Assembly: GCA_017517965.1 (NCBI GenBank)
Contig: JAFWXR010000037.1
Coordinates: forward strand, 57,764 to 121,763
Reading direction: 5' to 3'
Origin: Clostridia bacterium
Lineage (GTDB): Bacteria; Bacillota; Clostridia; Oscillospirales; Feifaniaceae
Length of the DNA stretch: 64,000 bases
The notes beneath the pieces were generated by a model. It had not been told where the DNA came from and ran no database searches. It was given only the letters and a program-made list of their open reading frames with translations. Of the stretch, positions 42,587-51,199 are shown piece after piece (within the stretch, counting starts at the first letter, position 1; each line of letters begins with the position of its first letter). A program made the translations under genes and the position numbers.

Positions 42587-43711
42587 ATGATTATTCACAC
42601 CGTTCTTGCAGGGGAAACGCTGTCGGACATTGCAAGGCTGTACGGCGTAGACAATGCACAGCTGATAAGTTCAAACGGCATAAGAAATCCCGATAATCTC
42701 GTGGTCGGACAGACGGTAATTATTGAGCAGGATACCCCTAAACTGCGTGATTTTGCCACGCTTGGATATGCCTATCCGTTTATTGACCGCACGGTTCTTC
42801 GTGCAATACTGCCCGAACTTACCTATCTGTCGGTTTTTACCTATCGGATAACAGAAGAGGGTACGCTTGAAGCACCGAATGACGACACGCTTATTACAGA
42901 GGCGAGAAATGCCCGTACTGTACCGATAATGGTGGTCACGGCGATGGACAGGGCAGGCAATTTTTCGGGCGTGACGGCGGCAAACATTATGGGCGATGCG
43001 GTGCTTGCCGAGCGTGCCGCAAATGCCATAGCAGAGGCGGTCAGGGCAAAAGGCTACGGCGGTGTTGACCTTGATTTTGAGTTTATACCCGCGTATGCCA
43101 CGCAGAGTTATGCAAATTTTATAAATCTGCTCAAAGAAAAGATTGCACCCTCACCCGTATTCGCGGCACTTGCCCCAAAGACTTATGCAGAGCAACCGGG
43201 ACTTTTGTATGAGGCACACGATTATGCCGTGCTCGGTGCCGCCGCAGACAAGGTTTTGCTTATGACGTACGAATGGGGCTACGCCTACGGTCCTCCGGGG
43301 GCGGTCGCACCGATAAATAACGTTTCAAGGGTGCTTGACTATGCCTTAACCGAGATACCTGCCGACAAAATAATTTTAGGCTATCCAAATTACGGCTACG
43401 ACTGGACCTTGCCCTATAAAGAGGGTACGAGGGCACTGACAATCGGCAATGAGGAGGCGGTTACAATAGCCTCACAGAAAAAAGCGGTGATAGAATACAA
43501 CGATCAGGTGCAGGCGCCGTATTTCTACTACGTCGATGACGTCGGTGCATCCCACGTGGTGTGGTTTGAGGATGCACGAAGCACACGGGCAAAATGTCTG
43601 CTCGCCTCAAACAGAGGGCTCTACGGTATCGGCATATGGAACGTAATGAGGCCGTACACACAACTGTCGACAATTTTGAACGAATTGTTTGATATATCAA
43701 AACTTCTGTGA
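42587..43711 (+). CDS. LysM-GH18 spore peptidoglycan hydrolase (SleL/YaaH-like)
   Basis: The 374-residue protein has one LysM domain (1-47, beginning MIIHTVLAGETLSDIA) and a GH18 barrel whose DxDxE motif is D161-D163-E165 (GGVDLDFEF), followed by LMTYEWGY and IWNVMRPY. SleL/YaaH enzymes cut spore cortex fragments during germination. There is no classical signal peptide, as in SleL, which is targeted to the coat. ATG 42587 follows AAGGTGG by 7 nt; TTG 42581 is too near. It supports a spore-forming host. Confidence 0.88.
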   Translation: MIIHTVLAGETLSDIARLYGVDNAQLISSNGIRNPDNLVVGQTVIIEQDTPKLRDFATLGYAYPFIDRTVLRAILPELTYLSVFTYRITEEGTLEAPNDDTLITEARNARTVPIMVVTAMDRAGNFSGVTAANIMGDAVLAERAANAIAEAVRAKGYGGVDLDFEFIPAYATQSYANFINLLKEKIAPSPVFAALAPKTYAEQPGLLYEAHDYAVLGAAADKVLLMTYEWGYAYGPPGAVAPINNVSRVLDYALTEIPADKIILGYPNYGYDWTLPYKEGTRALTIGNEEAVTIASQKKAVIEYNDQVQAPYFYYVDDVGASHVVWFEDARSTRAKCLLASNRGLYGIGIWNVMRPYTQLSTILNELFDISKLL

Positions 43712-43752
43712 TATAATAACAGTTACAAAAAATTGACAGGAGTGAATTTAAA

Positions 43753-44670
43753 ATGAAAGAACCAATCCTTGTTATTATGGCGGCAGGCATGGGCAGCCGT
43801 TACGGCGGTCTCAAGCAGATTGAGCCTATGGATAAGTACGGACACAAAATAATAGATTTTTCAGTTTACGATGCGGTAAGAGCAGGCTTTAAAAAGGTCG
43901 TTTTCATAATCAAGAAAGCGATAGAAAAAGATTTTAAGGCAAGCATCGGTGAAAACTTGTCAAAGCACGTTCAGGTTGAATACGTGTATCAGGAACTTGA
44001 TAAGCTTCCAGAAGGCTACAGCGTGCCCGAGGGCAGAGAAAAGCCGTGGGGTACGGCACATGCGATTTTGTGCTGTAAGGACGTTGTTGACGCACCTTTT
44101 GCAGTAATCAATGCCGACGACTACTACGGTGTGGGCGCTTTCAAGACGATATACGACTATCTCGTTAACGTCAAGGATGAAGAAGAGCCTTACGACTATG
44201 CTATGGTCGGCTACGTGATGGAAAACACGCTTTCCGAAAACGGTGCCGTTACGAGAGGCGTTTGTGAGCAGAAGGACGGTTATCTTTCAAAGATTGCCGA
44301 AAGAAGCGGTATCGAAAGAAGAGAAGACGGTAACGTTGTTTACGAGGGTGACGACGGTATAGTCGTTGCTGACCCCAAGGGTCTCGTTTCAATGAATTTC
44401 TGGGGCTACGGAAAGAGCATTATCAAACTTATTGAAGAAAACTTCAAGGCATTTCTTGACAATGAAGTACCCAAAAATCCGCTTAAGAGCGAGTATTTTA
44501 TTCCGATTCTTACAGGTCAGCTTGTTAACGAGGGCAGGGCAACGGTAAAGGTGCTCAAATCCGAAGACAAGTGGTACGGCGTTACATACAAGCCCGATCA
44601 TGACAGTGTTGTCGCCGCACTTCAGGCACTTAAAGACAACGGTACGTATCCTGAAAAGTTGTGGGAATAA
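43753..44670 (+). CDS. Sugar-phosphate nucleotidyltransferase-like protein
   Basis: The 305-residue protein has the nucleotidyltransferase signature AAGMGSRYGGLKQIEPM at 10-26, PWGTAHAILCC near 99, and the metal-binding INADDYYG near 119. This pattern is common in Clostridia as an NTP-transferase-domain protein related to glucose-1-phosphate uridylyl/thymidylyltransferases. It would activate a sugar phosphate for glycan synthesis. AGGAG precedes the ATG and a TATAAT box lies at about 43712. A lipoprotein gene follows 2 bp later. Confidence 0.85.
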   Translation: MKEPILVIMAAGMGSRYGGLKQIEPMDKYGHKIIDFSVYDAVRAGFKKVVFIIKKAIEKDFKASIGENLSKHVQVEYVYQELDKLPEGYSVPEGREKPWGTAHAILCCKDVVDAPFAVINADDYYGVGAFKTIYDYLVNVKDEEEPYDYAMVGYVMENTLSENGAVTRGVCEQKDGYLSKIAERSGIERREDGNVVYEGDDGIVVADPKGLVSMNFWGYGKSIIKLIEENFKAFLDNEVPKNPLKSEYFIPILTGQLVNEGRATVKVLKSEDKWYGVTYKPDHDSVVAALQALKDNGTYPEKLWE

Positions 44671-44672
44671 TT

Positions 44673-45011
44673 ATGAAAAAAAGATTATGTCTGCTTCTTG
44701 CAGTTTTAATGGTATTAACCCTTTTTGCAGGCTGTCAGAATAAAAACAAAAATCACGAGCTTGAGGGTATCCGCTGGAAGTCGGATCTTTACGGTGACAT
44801 CTGGCTTCTTGAGGATGGGAAGTTTACCTACGAGAATTACGGCATACAGATTCAGTACGAGATTCTTGAGGTGAAAGAGAATGAGGACAGCAAGACGTAT
44901 AAACTTTTGCTGACCGACACCACTTTCCCCGACCAGCAGGAAGAGGCTGAGTATACCGTTAGCGGAAGAACGATGAAATTCGGAGAGGAAACGTTTACGT
45001 TGTATGACTAA
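44673..45011 (+). CDS. Small lipoprotein, 112 aa
   Basis: Starting from ATG 44673, the protein has a basic N-terminus, a hydrophobic stretch and the lipobox LFAGC at about 16-20, so it is exported and lipid-anchored. The mature part (about 92 residues) is a small beta-rich domain with GIRWKSDLYGDIWLLEDGKFTYE, similar in style to lipocalin-like DUFs. The next gene overlaps by 8 nt and encodes a related domain on a membrane anchor. The function is unknown. Confidence 0.7.
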   Translation: MKKRLCLLLAVLMVLTLFAGCQNKNKNHELEGIRWKSDLYGDIWLLEDGKFTYENYGIQIQYEILEVKENEDSKTYKLLLTDTTFPDQQEEAEYTVSGRTMKFGEETFTLYD

Positions 45012-45372
45012 AGGCAGGATAATTAAAAGGGCGCTTGTTCTTGCAGTGCTCATATTCGCGGTGTCTGCCCTGTCGGCGTATACCGTAACTTACCTAAAGA
45101 ATTACCGAAAAGACCCTCTTGAAGGCACTTGGGCGCTTGATGAAAGTGCATACTCCTATGAAATGGTTTTCAAGCGCGGTAAGATGTACGTTCAGGTGGA
45201 TATGGCACAGTATTCGCCTATGCAGTATCAGATTCTTTCCGTAGAGCAGGAGGGGGACAGCACGTTCGTTTCCGTAGTGCTCTCGGATAAGGATAATTCG
45301 TATCAGGATTTTTACGAGATACAAAACGGTGACACCATGATTTACGGTGAAACGGTGCTGAAAAAACGATAA
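45004..45372 (+). CDS. Membrane-anchored small beta-domain protein, 122 aa
   Basis: One N-terminal membrane helix (about 8-30) is followed by a beta-rich domain with LEGTWALDESAYSYEMVFKRGKMYV and FYEIQNGDTMIYGETVL. The pattern G-W-x-L-D-E and the length match the mature part of the lipoprotein before it, so the pair probably arose by duplication. They overlap by 8 nt. The function is unknown; an extracellular ligand-binding role is possible. Confidence 0.65.
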   Translation: MTKGRIIKRALVLAVLIFAVSALSAYTVTYLKNYRKDPLEGTWALDESAYSYEMVFKRGKMYVQVDMAQYSPMQYQILSVEQEGDSTFVSVVLSDKDNSYQDFYEIQNGDTMIYGETVLKKR

Positions 45373-45392
45373 TATTTTAATTCGGAATTAAT

Positions 45393-45422
45393 AAAAAGGA
45401 CGGTCAATGACCGTCCTTTTTA
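45393..45422. terminator. Bidirectional terminator between convergent genes
   Basis: AAAAAGGACGGTCA and TGACCGTCCTTTTT arms end directly at the isocitrate dehydrogenase stop codon. Confidence 0.85.
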
Positions 45423-46571
45423 TTATATGGATTTGATTGTGTTCATTACGTAGTCTGCAAATTCTTTGCAGGTTGCACCGTCACGGTCGCCCGTGCAGAT
45501 TACCTTTTTCTCGGTTTCGGTGCAGATGCTCATCGCCTTTGCAAGCTTGTCGGCGTATGCCGTAAAGCCGATGTGGCGGAGCATAAGCTCTGTCGCTTTA
45601 AAGAGGCTGGAGGGGTTGGCGTAGTCGCCGATACCCTGTTCAATCATTCTCGGTGCCGTGCCGTGAATTGCCTCAAACATGGCGTATTTACTGCCCGTGT
45701 TTGCACTTCCTGCAGTGCCGACACCGCCCTGAATCTGTGCCGCCTCGTCGGTTATGATGTCACCGTAGAGGTTGGGAAGTAAGAACACCTCAAAACTGCT
45801 TCTTATCGCCGTGTTGACGAGATTTGCCGTCATAATGTCAATATACCACTCTTCAGCCTCGATTTCGGGGTATTCCTTTGCGATTTCGTGGCAGATGGCG
45901 GAGAATTTACCGTCCGTCTTTTTCATTATGTTTGCCTTGGTTACGATGGCAACCTTTTTCTTGCCGTTTGCCCTTGCAAATTCAAATGCCGCCCTTGCAA
46001 TACGCTCAGTACCCGGATTTGTCGTCACCTTGAAGTCGCAGGCAAGCGTGTCGGGAATCTCAATTCCCTTGCTGCCGAGCACGTATTCACCCTCCGTATT
46101 TTCTCTGAAGAAGGTCCAGTCAATACCCTCCTCGGGTACGCATACGGGACGCACGTTTGCAAAAAGGTCAAGCTCACGGCGGAGGGTGACGTTTGCACTC
46201 TCCATCGTGCCGCCCTTGGGTGTGGTCGTGGGTCCTTTGAGAAGCACGTCGCACTTTTTTATTTCTGCGAGCACATCGTCGGGTACAGCCTGATTTTTTG
46301 CCATACGGTTTTCAATCGTAAGACCTTCGATTACCTTAATTTCAACCTTGCCGGTTGCAAGTTCGTCGGCAAGAAGAAAACGTAAAAGCCTTTCTGCTTC
46401 ATCCGTTATTATCGGGCCGATACCGTCACCGCCTGCAAGGCCGATGACGATTTTATCAAGTTTTGAAAAATCGGTTGCTGATGCACCGCTTTTCATTTTT
46501 TCTACACGTTCTACCTGCGACAAAAGTATCTCACGGAATTTGGCACAGGCTTCATCAATATATTTTTCCAT
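45423..46571 (-). CDS. icd: Isocitrate dehydrogenase (isocitrate/isopropylmalate family)
   Basis: The 382-residue protein has GGDGIGPIITDEA near 47, the substrate block SANVTLRRELDLFANVRP near 125 and NLYGDIITDEAAQIQGG near 267, with metal-binding Asp residues in GDIITDEA. It decarboxylates isocitrate to 2-oxoglutarate. Isopropylmalate dehydrogenase shares the fold, but the operon partners (citrate synthase, aconitase) settle the substrate. It lies 1 bp after the aconitase stop, last in the operon. The cofactor preference cannot be read by eye. Confidence 0.87.
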   Translation of the reverse strand: MEKYIDEACAKFREILLSQVERVEKMKSGASATDFSKLDKIVIGLAGGDGIGPIITDEAERLLRFLLADELATGKVEIKVIEGLTIENRMAKNQAVPDDVLAEIKKCDVLLKGPTTTPKGGTMESANVTLRRELDLFANVRPVCVPEEGIDWTFFRENTEGEYVLGSKGIEIPDTLACDFKVTTNPGTERIARAAFEFARANGKKKVAIVTKANIMKKTDGKFSAICHEIAKEYPEIEAEEWYIDIMTANLVNTAIRSSFEVFLLPNLYGDIITDEAAQIQGGVGTAGSANTGSKYAMFEAIHGTAPRMIEQGIGDYANPSSLFKATELMLRHIGFTAYADKLAKAMSICTETEKKVICTGDRDGATCKEFADYVMNTIKSI

Positions 46572-46572
46572 A

Positions 46573-48501
46573 TTATTCTCCCTTCGTATACTTCAAGAGC
46601 CCACCGGCTTTGATTATATCTGTCTGGCGCTGTGTGAATTCACCGACAAGTTTGATTTCTTCGCCCGTTGTCTTGTTTACAAGCGTAAATTCACCGCTTG
46701 CGAGTGAATTGTAAAGGTCGGACATAACAAGGTCATCACCCTGTGAAAGTTTGTCATAATCGGCTTCATTTACAAACGTAAGCGGAATTATACCTGCATT
46801 TATGAGGTTTGCAGCATGAATTCTTGCAAAACTCTTTGCAATTACAGCCTTGACACCGAGATAGAGCGGAACGAGTGCCGCATGCTCTCTCGACGAGCCC
46901 TGACCGTAGTTTATACCGCCGACGATTATACTGCTTCCCGCCTCTTTAGCACGCTCGGGGAAGGTCTTGTCACATACGCCGAAGCAGAACTGTGAAAGAT
47001 ACGGGATGTTTGAACGGTAGGGAAGTATCTTTGCACCTGCAGGCATAATGTGGTCTGTCGTGATATTGTCGCCCACCTTGAGAATGAGGGGTGCCGAAAT
47101 ACTCTCTGCAAGAGGCTTCGTTTCGGGGAAGGGCTTTATGTTGGGACCGCGCAGAATCTCAACGTCCTTTGCATCTTGTTCAGATGCAGGTGCCAAAACG
47201 GCACTGTCGTTTATCGTGAACTTTTCGGGCATCGTGATTTCGGGTGCCGTACCGCAGGTCGTTGCATCGGTTATATAGCCCGTGAGTGCCGATACAGCCG
47301 CAGTTTCGGGGGATACGAGGTATACCTTACCGTCTGCCGTACCGCTTCTGCCTTCAAAGTTACGGTTGAAGGTACGAAGTGACACACCGCCCGAATTGGG
47401 GGAGAAGCCCATACCTATACACGGACCGCAGGCACATTCAAGAATACGTGCGCCTGCATTTATCATATCGGCGAGTGCACCGCACTCGGAAAGCATTGAA
47501 AATACCTGTCTTGAACCGGGGGAGATTGAAAGTGAAACACCGTCAGCAACCGTCTTACCCTTGAGGATTGCCGCAACTTTAAGCATATCTGCAAGAGAAG
47601 AATTCGTGCAGGAGCCGATGCACACCTGGTCAACCTTGATGTCGGTCAGTTCGCTTGCAGGCTTCACGTTGTCGGGTGAGTGGGGGCACGCAATAAGCGG
47701 TTTTAAGGTGGACAAATCAATGTCGATTATCTTGTCGTATACCGCATCTTCGTCGCTTGAAAGCGGAACATAATCTTGCTCACGGCCCTGTGCCTTCAAA
47801 AATTCTCTTGTTGTTTCGTCCGAGGGGAATATTGAGGTGGTTGCACCAAGCTCAGTACCCATATTCGTGATTGTTGCACGTTCGGGAACGGACAGCGTCT
47901 TTATACCTTCGCCGCCCCATTCGATTATTGTGCCTACACCGCCTTTTACTGAAAGAAGGCGAAGAATTTCAAGACTTACGTCCTTTGCACTTACCCAGGG
48001 GGAGAGTTTGCCCGTTAAATTGACCTTATACATTTTGGGCATTGAAATGTAATATGCACCGCCACCCATTGCAACTGCAACGTCAAGACCGCCTGCACCC
48101 ATCGCAAGCATACCTATACCGCCACCCGTGGGGGTATGGCTGTCCGAGCCGATAAGCGTCTTACCGGGCTTGCCGAAGCGTTCAAGATGCACCTGATGGC
48201 AGATGCCGTTGCCGGGACGTGAAAAATATATGCCGTGTTTTTTTGCAACCGACTGTATGTAACGGTGGTCGTCGGCATTTTCAAAGCCCGACTGGAGTGT
48301 GTTGTGGTCGATATACGCCACGCTTTTTTCGGTTTTGACACGGGGAATACCTATCGTTTCAAATTCAAGATACGCCATTGTGCCCGTAGCGTCCTGCGTC
48401 AGCGTCTGGTCTATTTTGAGAGCAATTTCGCTGCCGACCTTGCTCATATCACCTGAAATGAGATGTTCTTTTATGATTTTCTGTGCTATGGTCAATCCCA
48501 T
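46573..48501 (-). CDS. acnA: Aconitate hydratase
   Basis: The 642-residue protein is the short, mitochondrial-like aconitase form common in Clostridia. Cluster ligands are visible as IGSCTNSS near 298 and ECACGPCIG near 362. IGSDSHTPTGGGIGMLAMGAGGLDVA near 115 and NYGQGSSREHAALVP near 535 supply substrate residues. It isomerises citrate to isocitrate. The start overlaps the GntR gene by 10 nt. It is the third gene of the citrate-to-2-oxoglutarate operon. Confidence 0.93.
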   Translation of the reverse strand: MGLTIAQKIIKEHLISGDMSKVGSEIALKIDQTLTQDATGTMAYLEFETIGIPRVKTEKSVAYIDHNTLQSGFENADDHRYIQSVAKKHGIYFSRPGNGICHQVHLERFGKPGKTLIGSDSHTPTGGGIGMLAMGAGGLDVAVAMGGGAYYISMPKMYKVNLTGKLSPWVSAKDVSLEILRLLSVKGGVGTIIEWGGEGIKTLSVPERATITNMGTELGATTSIFPSDETTREFLKAQGREQDYVPLSSDEDAVYDKIIDIDLSTLKPLIACPHSPDNVKPASELTDIKVDQVCIGSCTNSSLADMLKVAAILKGKTVADGVSLSISPGSRQVFSMLSECGALADMINAGARILECACGPCIGMGFSPNSGGVSLRTFNRNFEGRSGTADGKVYLVSPETAAVSALTGYITDATTCGTAPEITMPEKFTINDSAVLAPASEQDAKDVEILRGPNIKPFPETKPLAESISAPLILKVGDNITTDHIMPAGAKILPYRSNIPYLSQFCFGVCDKTFPERAKEAGSSIIVGGINYGQGSSREHAALVPLYLGVKAVIAKSFARIHAANLINAGIIPLTFVNEADYDKLSQGDDLVMSDLYNSLASGEFTLVNKTTGEEIKLVGEFTQRQTDIIKAGGLLKYTKGE

Positions 48502-49157
48502 AATTCTTTCTCCTTGTATAACTTGATAAGATTTTCTTTTGCATTTTCCGTATGGCGTTTTGCGAGTGCTACCGCCCTTTCGCTGTCACGTGTTTTTATC
48601 GCTTCAAGCATTTGACGGTGCTCGTCAGTTGCGTTTTTTGCCCTGCTGCTGCTTGAAAACGACATCTTGCGGAAGCGCTGTATCTTGTTGTGCAGGTTAC
48701 AGAGTATATCCGTCAGCGGTGGTGAACCGCACATTTTGTATATACAGCCGTGAAAACGTGAGTCCATTCTCATCGACTTTTCGTAGTCGCCCTTTGAGGC
48801 GTAAAATTCCTGCAAATCGAGGATTTCCTCAAGTTCGGCAATGGTCTCATCGTCGGCTTTGTCGATTGCCTTTTGGATGGCAAGCCCTTCGATATTTATG
48901 CGGATGTTATAGATGTCGATAATGTCGTCCACCGATATACCGCGGACGAAGATGCCCTTGTTTGGTATCGTTTCAAGCAGACCGTCCTGCTCAAGACGGC
49001 GTATCGCTTCGCGAAGCGGTGTCCTTGATACACCCAGCATATCGGCAAGCGCCGATTCGTGCAGGCTTTGCCCTCGGGCGTATTTTCCGCTCAGTATTTC
49101 TTCCTCAAGCTCGGCATATACCTTGTCGGCAAGAGATAAGTTTTTCTGCTGTGTCAT
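48492..49157 (-). CDS. GntR/FCD-family regulator of the citrate operon
   Basis: The 221-residue protein has a winged helix (about 8-70: QSLHESALADMLGVSRTPLREAIRRLEQDGL) and a helical FCD domain with metal or ligand His residues (DSRFHGCIYKMC, EHRQML, RHTENAKENL). FCD regulators sense carboxylic acids. It sits inside the operon it probably controls, overlapping the Re-citrate synthase stop (TAATG) and the aconitase start. A TTGTATAC-type palindrome at the operon start site is the expected operator. Confidence 0.9.
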   Translation of the reverse strand: MTQQKNLSLADKVYAELEEEILSGKYARGQSLHESALADMLGVSRTPLREAIRRLEQDGLLETIPNKGIFVRGISVDDIIDIYNIRINIEGLAIQKAIDKADDETIAELEEILDLQEFYASKGDYEKSMRMDSRFHGCIYKMCGSPPLTDILCNLHNKIQRFRKMSFSSSSRAKNATDEHRQMLEAIKTRDSERAVALAKRHTENAKENLIKLYKEKELWD

Positions 49158-50536
49158 TATACCACCTTTTTGAAACGGCCGGGGGCGTGCAGGTCAACGA
49201 GTTTTTCAAGCTCGTCGTCACTTATGAGCGTTATTCTGCCCTGTGCGTATTCAGCGTCAACCCATTCCTTGAGTTTTGCAACGAGCGGGTCACGCTTGTC
49301 GATGAAATCTTCTTCTTCAAGACGGTAGTGGTCGTTCACCCAGAAGGCAATTCCCGCAAGGCCTGACGTTGCGCTTACCGTAACGGTTGCAGGGCGGTTT
49401 AAAAGTTTGCCTGTGTCGAAAATGTTGTATATTTCCTCATCCTTGAGAAGACCGTCAGCATGAATTCCTGCCCTCGTGACGTTGAAATATTTACCTACGA
49501 AGGGCGTCTGTACGGGAATGTTATAGCCCATTTCTGACTTGAAGTACTCCGCTATTTCCGTGATAACCGTCGGGTCCATACCGCCGAGGTCGCCCTTGAG
49601 TGAAGCGTATTCAAACACCATTGCTTCAAGGGGTACGTTACCCGTTCTTTCACCGATGCCTAAAAGTGAGCAGTTAACTGCCGCCGCACCGTACAGCCAT
49701 GCCGTCGAAGCGTTTACGACAGCCTTGTAGAAGTCGTTATGACCGTGCCATTCAATCATTGACGAGGGAATGTCGGCATAGTGCTGGAGACCGTAGATTA
49801 TGCCGGGCACGCTTCGGGGAAGCGCCGTTCCCGAATAGGGAACACCGTAGCCCATCGTGTCGCATACCCTAAACTTGACGGGGATGCCTGCATCACGGCT
49901 CATCTCCTGCAGTTTTGTTACGAAGGGGAGCACAAAACCGTAAAAATCGGCTCTCGTCGTGTCTTCAAGGTGGCAACGGGGCATTATGCCGTGCTCAAAC
50001 GCCTTGTAAACCGTTGCGAGATAGTGGTCGATAACCTCACTTCTCGTCATATGCAGTTTGTTGAAAATATGATAGTCGGAACAGCTCGTCAGAATACCCG
50101 TTTCCTTGATGCCGAGTTCTTTCACAAGCTCAAAATCTTCTTCTTTTGCCCTTATCCACGTCGTAATTTCGGGGAATTTGAGGCCGAGGTCCATACATTC
50201 GTGAATCGCCTCTCTGTCCTTTTCGGTGTAGACGAACATTTCCGTCTGCCTGATTATGCCGTTGGGACCGCCGAGTCTTGAAAGCATCTTGTAAAGCTCA
50301 ACAATCTGCTTTACCGAATAGGGCGTCTGCGACTGCTGACCGTCACGGAATGACGTGTCGGTTATAAAAATGTCCTCGGGCATACCGTAGGGCACACGTC
50401 TATGGTTAAACGTGATTTTCGGCACGTCCGTGTACGGATATATCTCACGGTAGAGATTGGGGGATGCCACATCCTGCAATGAGTAATGATATGATTTCTG
50501 CTCAAGCAGATTGGATTTTTTTGATAATTCAACCAT
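49157..50536 (-). CDS. Re-type citrate synthase (HMGL-like)
   Basis: The 459-residue protein belongs to the isopropylmalate-synthase/HMG-CoA-lyase family: DTSFRDGQQSQTPYSVKQIVE near 67 (metal-binding Asp, Arg), HGHND near 253 and GIGERTGN near 281. It lacks the C-terminal LeuA regulatory domain. Clostridium Re-citrate synthase has this size and motif set. It condenses acetyl-CoA and oxaloacetate with opposite stereochemistry to GltA. ATG 50536 follows GGGAGG. The partners aconitase and Icd make a glutamate-forming branch, which favours citrate over isopropylmalate or homocitrate. Confidence 0.85.
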   Translation of the reverse strand: MVELSKKSNLLEQKSYHYSLQDVASPNLYREIYPYTDVPKITFNHRRVPYGMPEDIFITDTSFRDGQQSQTPYSVKQIVELYKMLSRLGGPNGIIRQTEMFVYTEKDREAIHECMDLGLKFPEITTWIRAKEEDFELVKELGIKETGILTSCSDYHIFNKLHMTRSEVIDHYLATVYKAFEHGIMPRCHLEDTTRADFYGFVLPFVTKLQEMSRDAGIPVKFRVCDTMGYGVPYSGTALPRSVPGIIYGLQHYADIPSSMIEWHGHNDFYKAVVNASTAWLYGAAAVNCSLLGIGERTGNVPLEAMVFEYASLKGDLGGMDPTVITEIAEYFKSEMGYNIPVQTPFVGKYFNVTRAGIHADGLLKDEEIYNIFDTGKLLNRPATVTVSATSGLAGIAFWVNDHYRLEEEDFIDKRDPLVAKLKEWVDAEYAQGRITLISDDELEKLVDLHAPGRFKKVV

Positions 50537-50616
50537 TGAAAAACCTCCCTGATTAACGCCGTATGACAAGGCTTTTACGTGCATTTTTTACCATTGCTCA
50601 CACGCCACACAGCGCA

Positions 50617-50666
50617 GTTGTATACTTGTATACAACTATTATATGCAAGGTGGGGGAAGATGTCAA
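50617..50666 (-). promoter_or_regulatory. Promoter and GntR operator of the citrate operon
   Basis: On the minus strand, TTGACA (50666-50661), 17 nt and TATAAT (50643-50638) form a full consensus promoter. Directly downstream, GTTGTATACTTGTATACAAC (50617-50636) is a perfect 9-bp dyad with a 2-bp centre, covering the start site. This matches FCD-type GntR operators and predicts autorepression. Confidence 0.88.
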
Positions 50667-50675
50667 TAATAATTA

Positions 50676-50809
50676 GGAATTCGGATGAATTCCTGCGGAA
50701 TTCTCGATATGTGCTATGCACTCGATATGTTGGTTTCACCAACTCGATATGCCTTCGGCTCGATATGTTGCTTCGCAACGATAAGGAAGAAATTCCTTTA
50801 CGGAATTTC
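50676..50809. repeat. Half-array of micro-hairpins joined by TCGATAT
   Basis: Four identical TCGATAT units (50704, 50722, 50744, 50760) alternate with small perfect hairpins: GTGC/GCAC, GTTGGT/ACCAAC, GCC/GGC around TTC, and GTTGC/GCAAC. They are flanked by GAATTCC/GGAATTC (50687-50703) and GAAATTCC/GGAATTTC (50789-50809) hairpins. There are no unpaired bases between unit and hairpin. It resembles the left half of the ladder at 57039-57221 and even shares the GCCTTCGGC hairpin, but has no complementary ATATCGA half and no adjacent four-helix-bundle gene. Confidence 0.75.
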
Positions 50810-50996
50810 ATTGAATGGCAAAACTTGCGAGGACGAGTGGACACACTGACTTTCTATAAAGTTAGTAAGTTTACTCACTTACTGAAAGTAAGTACAAAGA
50901 GTTGGGGACGGTGCTAAAAGGGGAGTAACACTAAAGGAGGGAGTGCGAGGGGAGGAGGAGCCTATGGAAAGAGGGGACGTTTACAGGGGGTGATAC
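50810..50996. other. Non-coding stretch with hairpins and a purine-rich tract
   Basis: Two more hairpins occur at 50846-50865 (CTGACTTT/AAAGTTAG) and 50877-50893 (ACTTACT/AGTAAGT). Then comes a G/A-rich tract (about 50920-50990) with several runs of three to five G. No convincing gene is present. Confidence 0.5.
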
Positions 50997-51025
50997 TTGA
51001 TATTGAAAAAGGTTTGTGATATGAT
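50997..51025 (+). promoter_or_regulatory. Promoter of the structured leader RNA
   Basis: TTGATA (50997-51002), 17 nt, TATGAT (51020-51025). The structured RNA begins 7 nt downstream. Confidence 0.7.
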
Positions 51026-51031
51026 GAATTT

Positions 51032-51199
51032 GCCAAGCAATTTCATATGTGAATTTCACTATAAGTGTGTATTTTTATTTTGGTAAAAATACATGCTCTT
51101 GTTTGCATACTTGTAGTGATATTTGTGTGTGAAATTGCTTGGCGGCTATCGGAGTCATGCGTTTTTCGGTGCATCGACTTCGGTCGGCGCATTTTTTTT
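51032..51199 (+). ncRNA. Structured leader RNA ahead of the zinc-ribbon operon
   Basis: A perfect 14-bp stem (51032-51045 with 51130-51143) closes a branched structure: an 11-bp stem (51056-51066 with 51109-51119, one G-T), then a 10-bp stem-loop (51068-51077 with 51084-51093) and a small TGC/GCA loop. A terminator with eight T (51170-51199) follows, then the Shine-Dalgarno of the downstream gene. This promoter, folded domain, terminator and gene order is that of an attenuator or riboswitch, or of an independent small RNA. I recognise no known class. Confidence 0.6.
51157..51199 (+). terminator. Terminator/attenuator hairpin
   Basis: CGAC-TTCG-GTCG with outer TGC/GCA pairs (51170-51191) is followed by TTTTTTTT. 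An alternative outer stem ATGCG/CGCAT (51157-51161 with 51188-51192) is also possible. Confidence 0.75.

Noticed and set aside
50676..50809. Possible CRISPR array
   Set aside because: Repeats are only 7 nt and the intervening units are palindromes of 9-15 nt rather than unique 30-nt spacers. No cas genes are present.
50579..50917. 112-codon plus-strand frame reading through the half-array
   Set aside because: It overlaps the GntR operator, promoter and hairpin repeats, has no ribosome-binding site and gives a low-complexity product.
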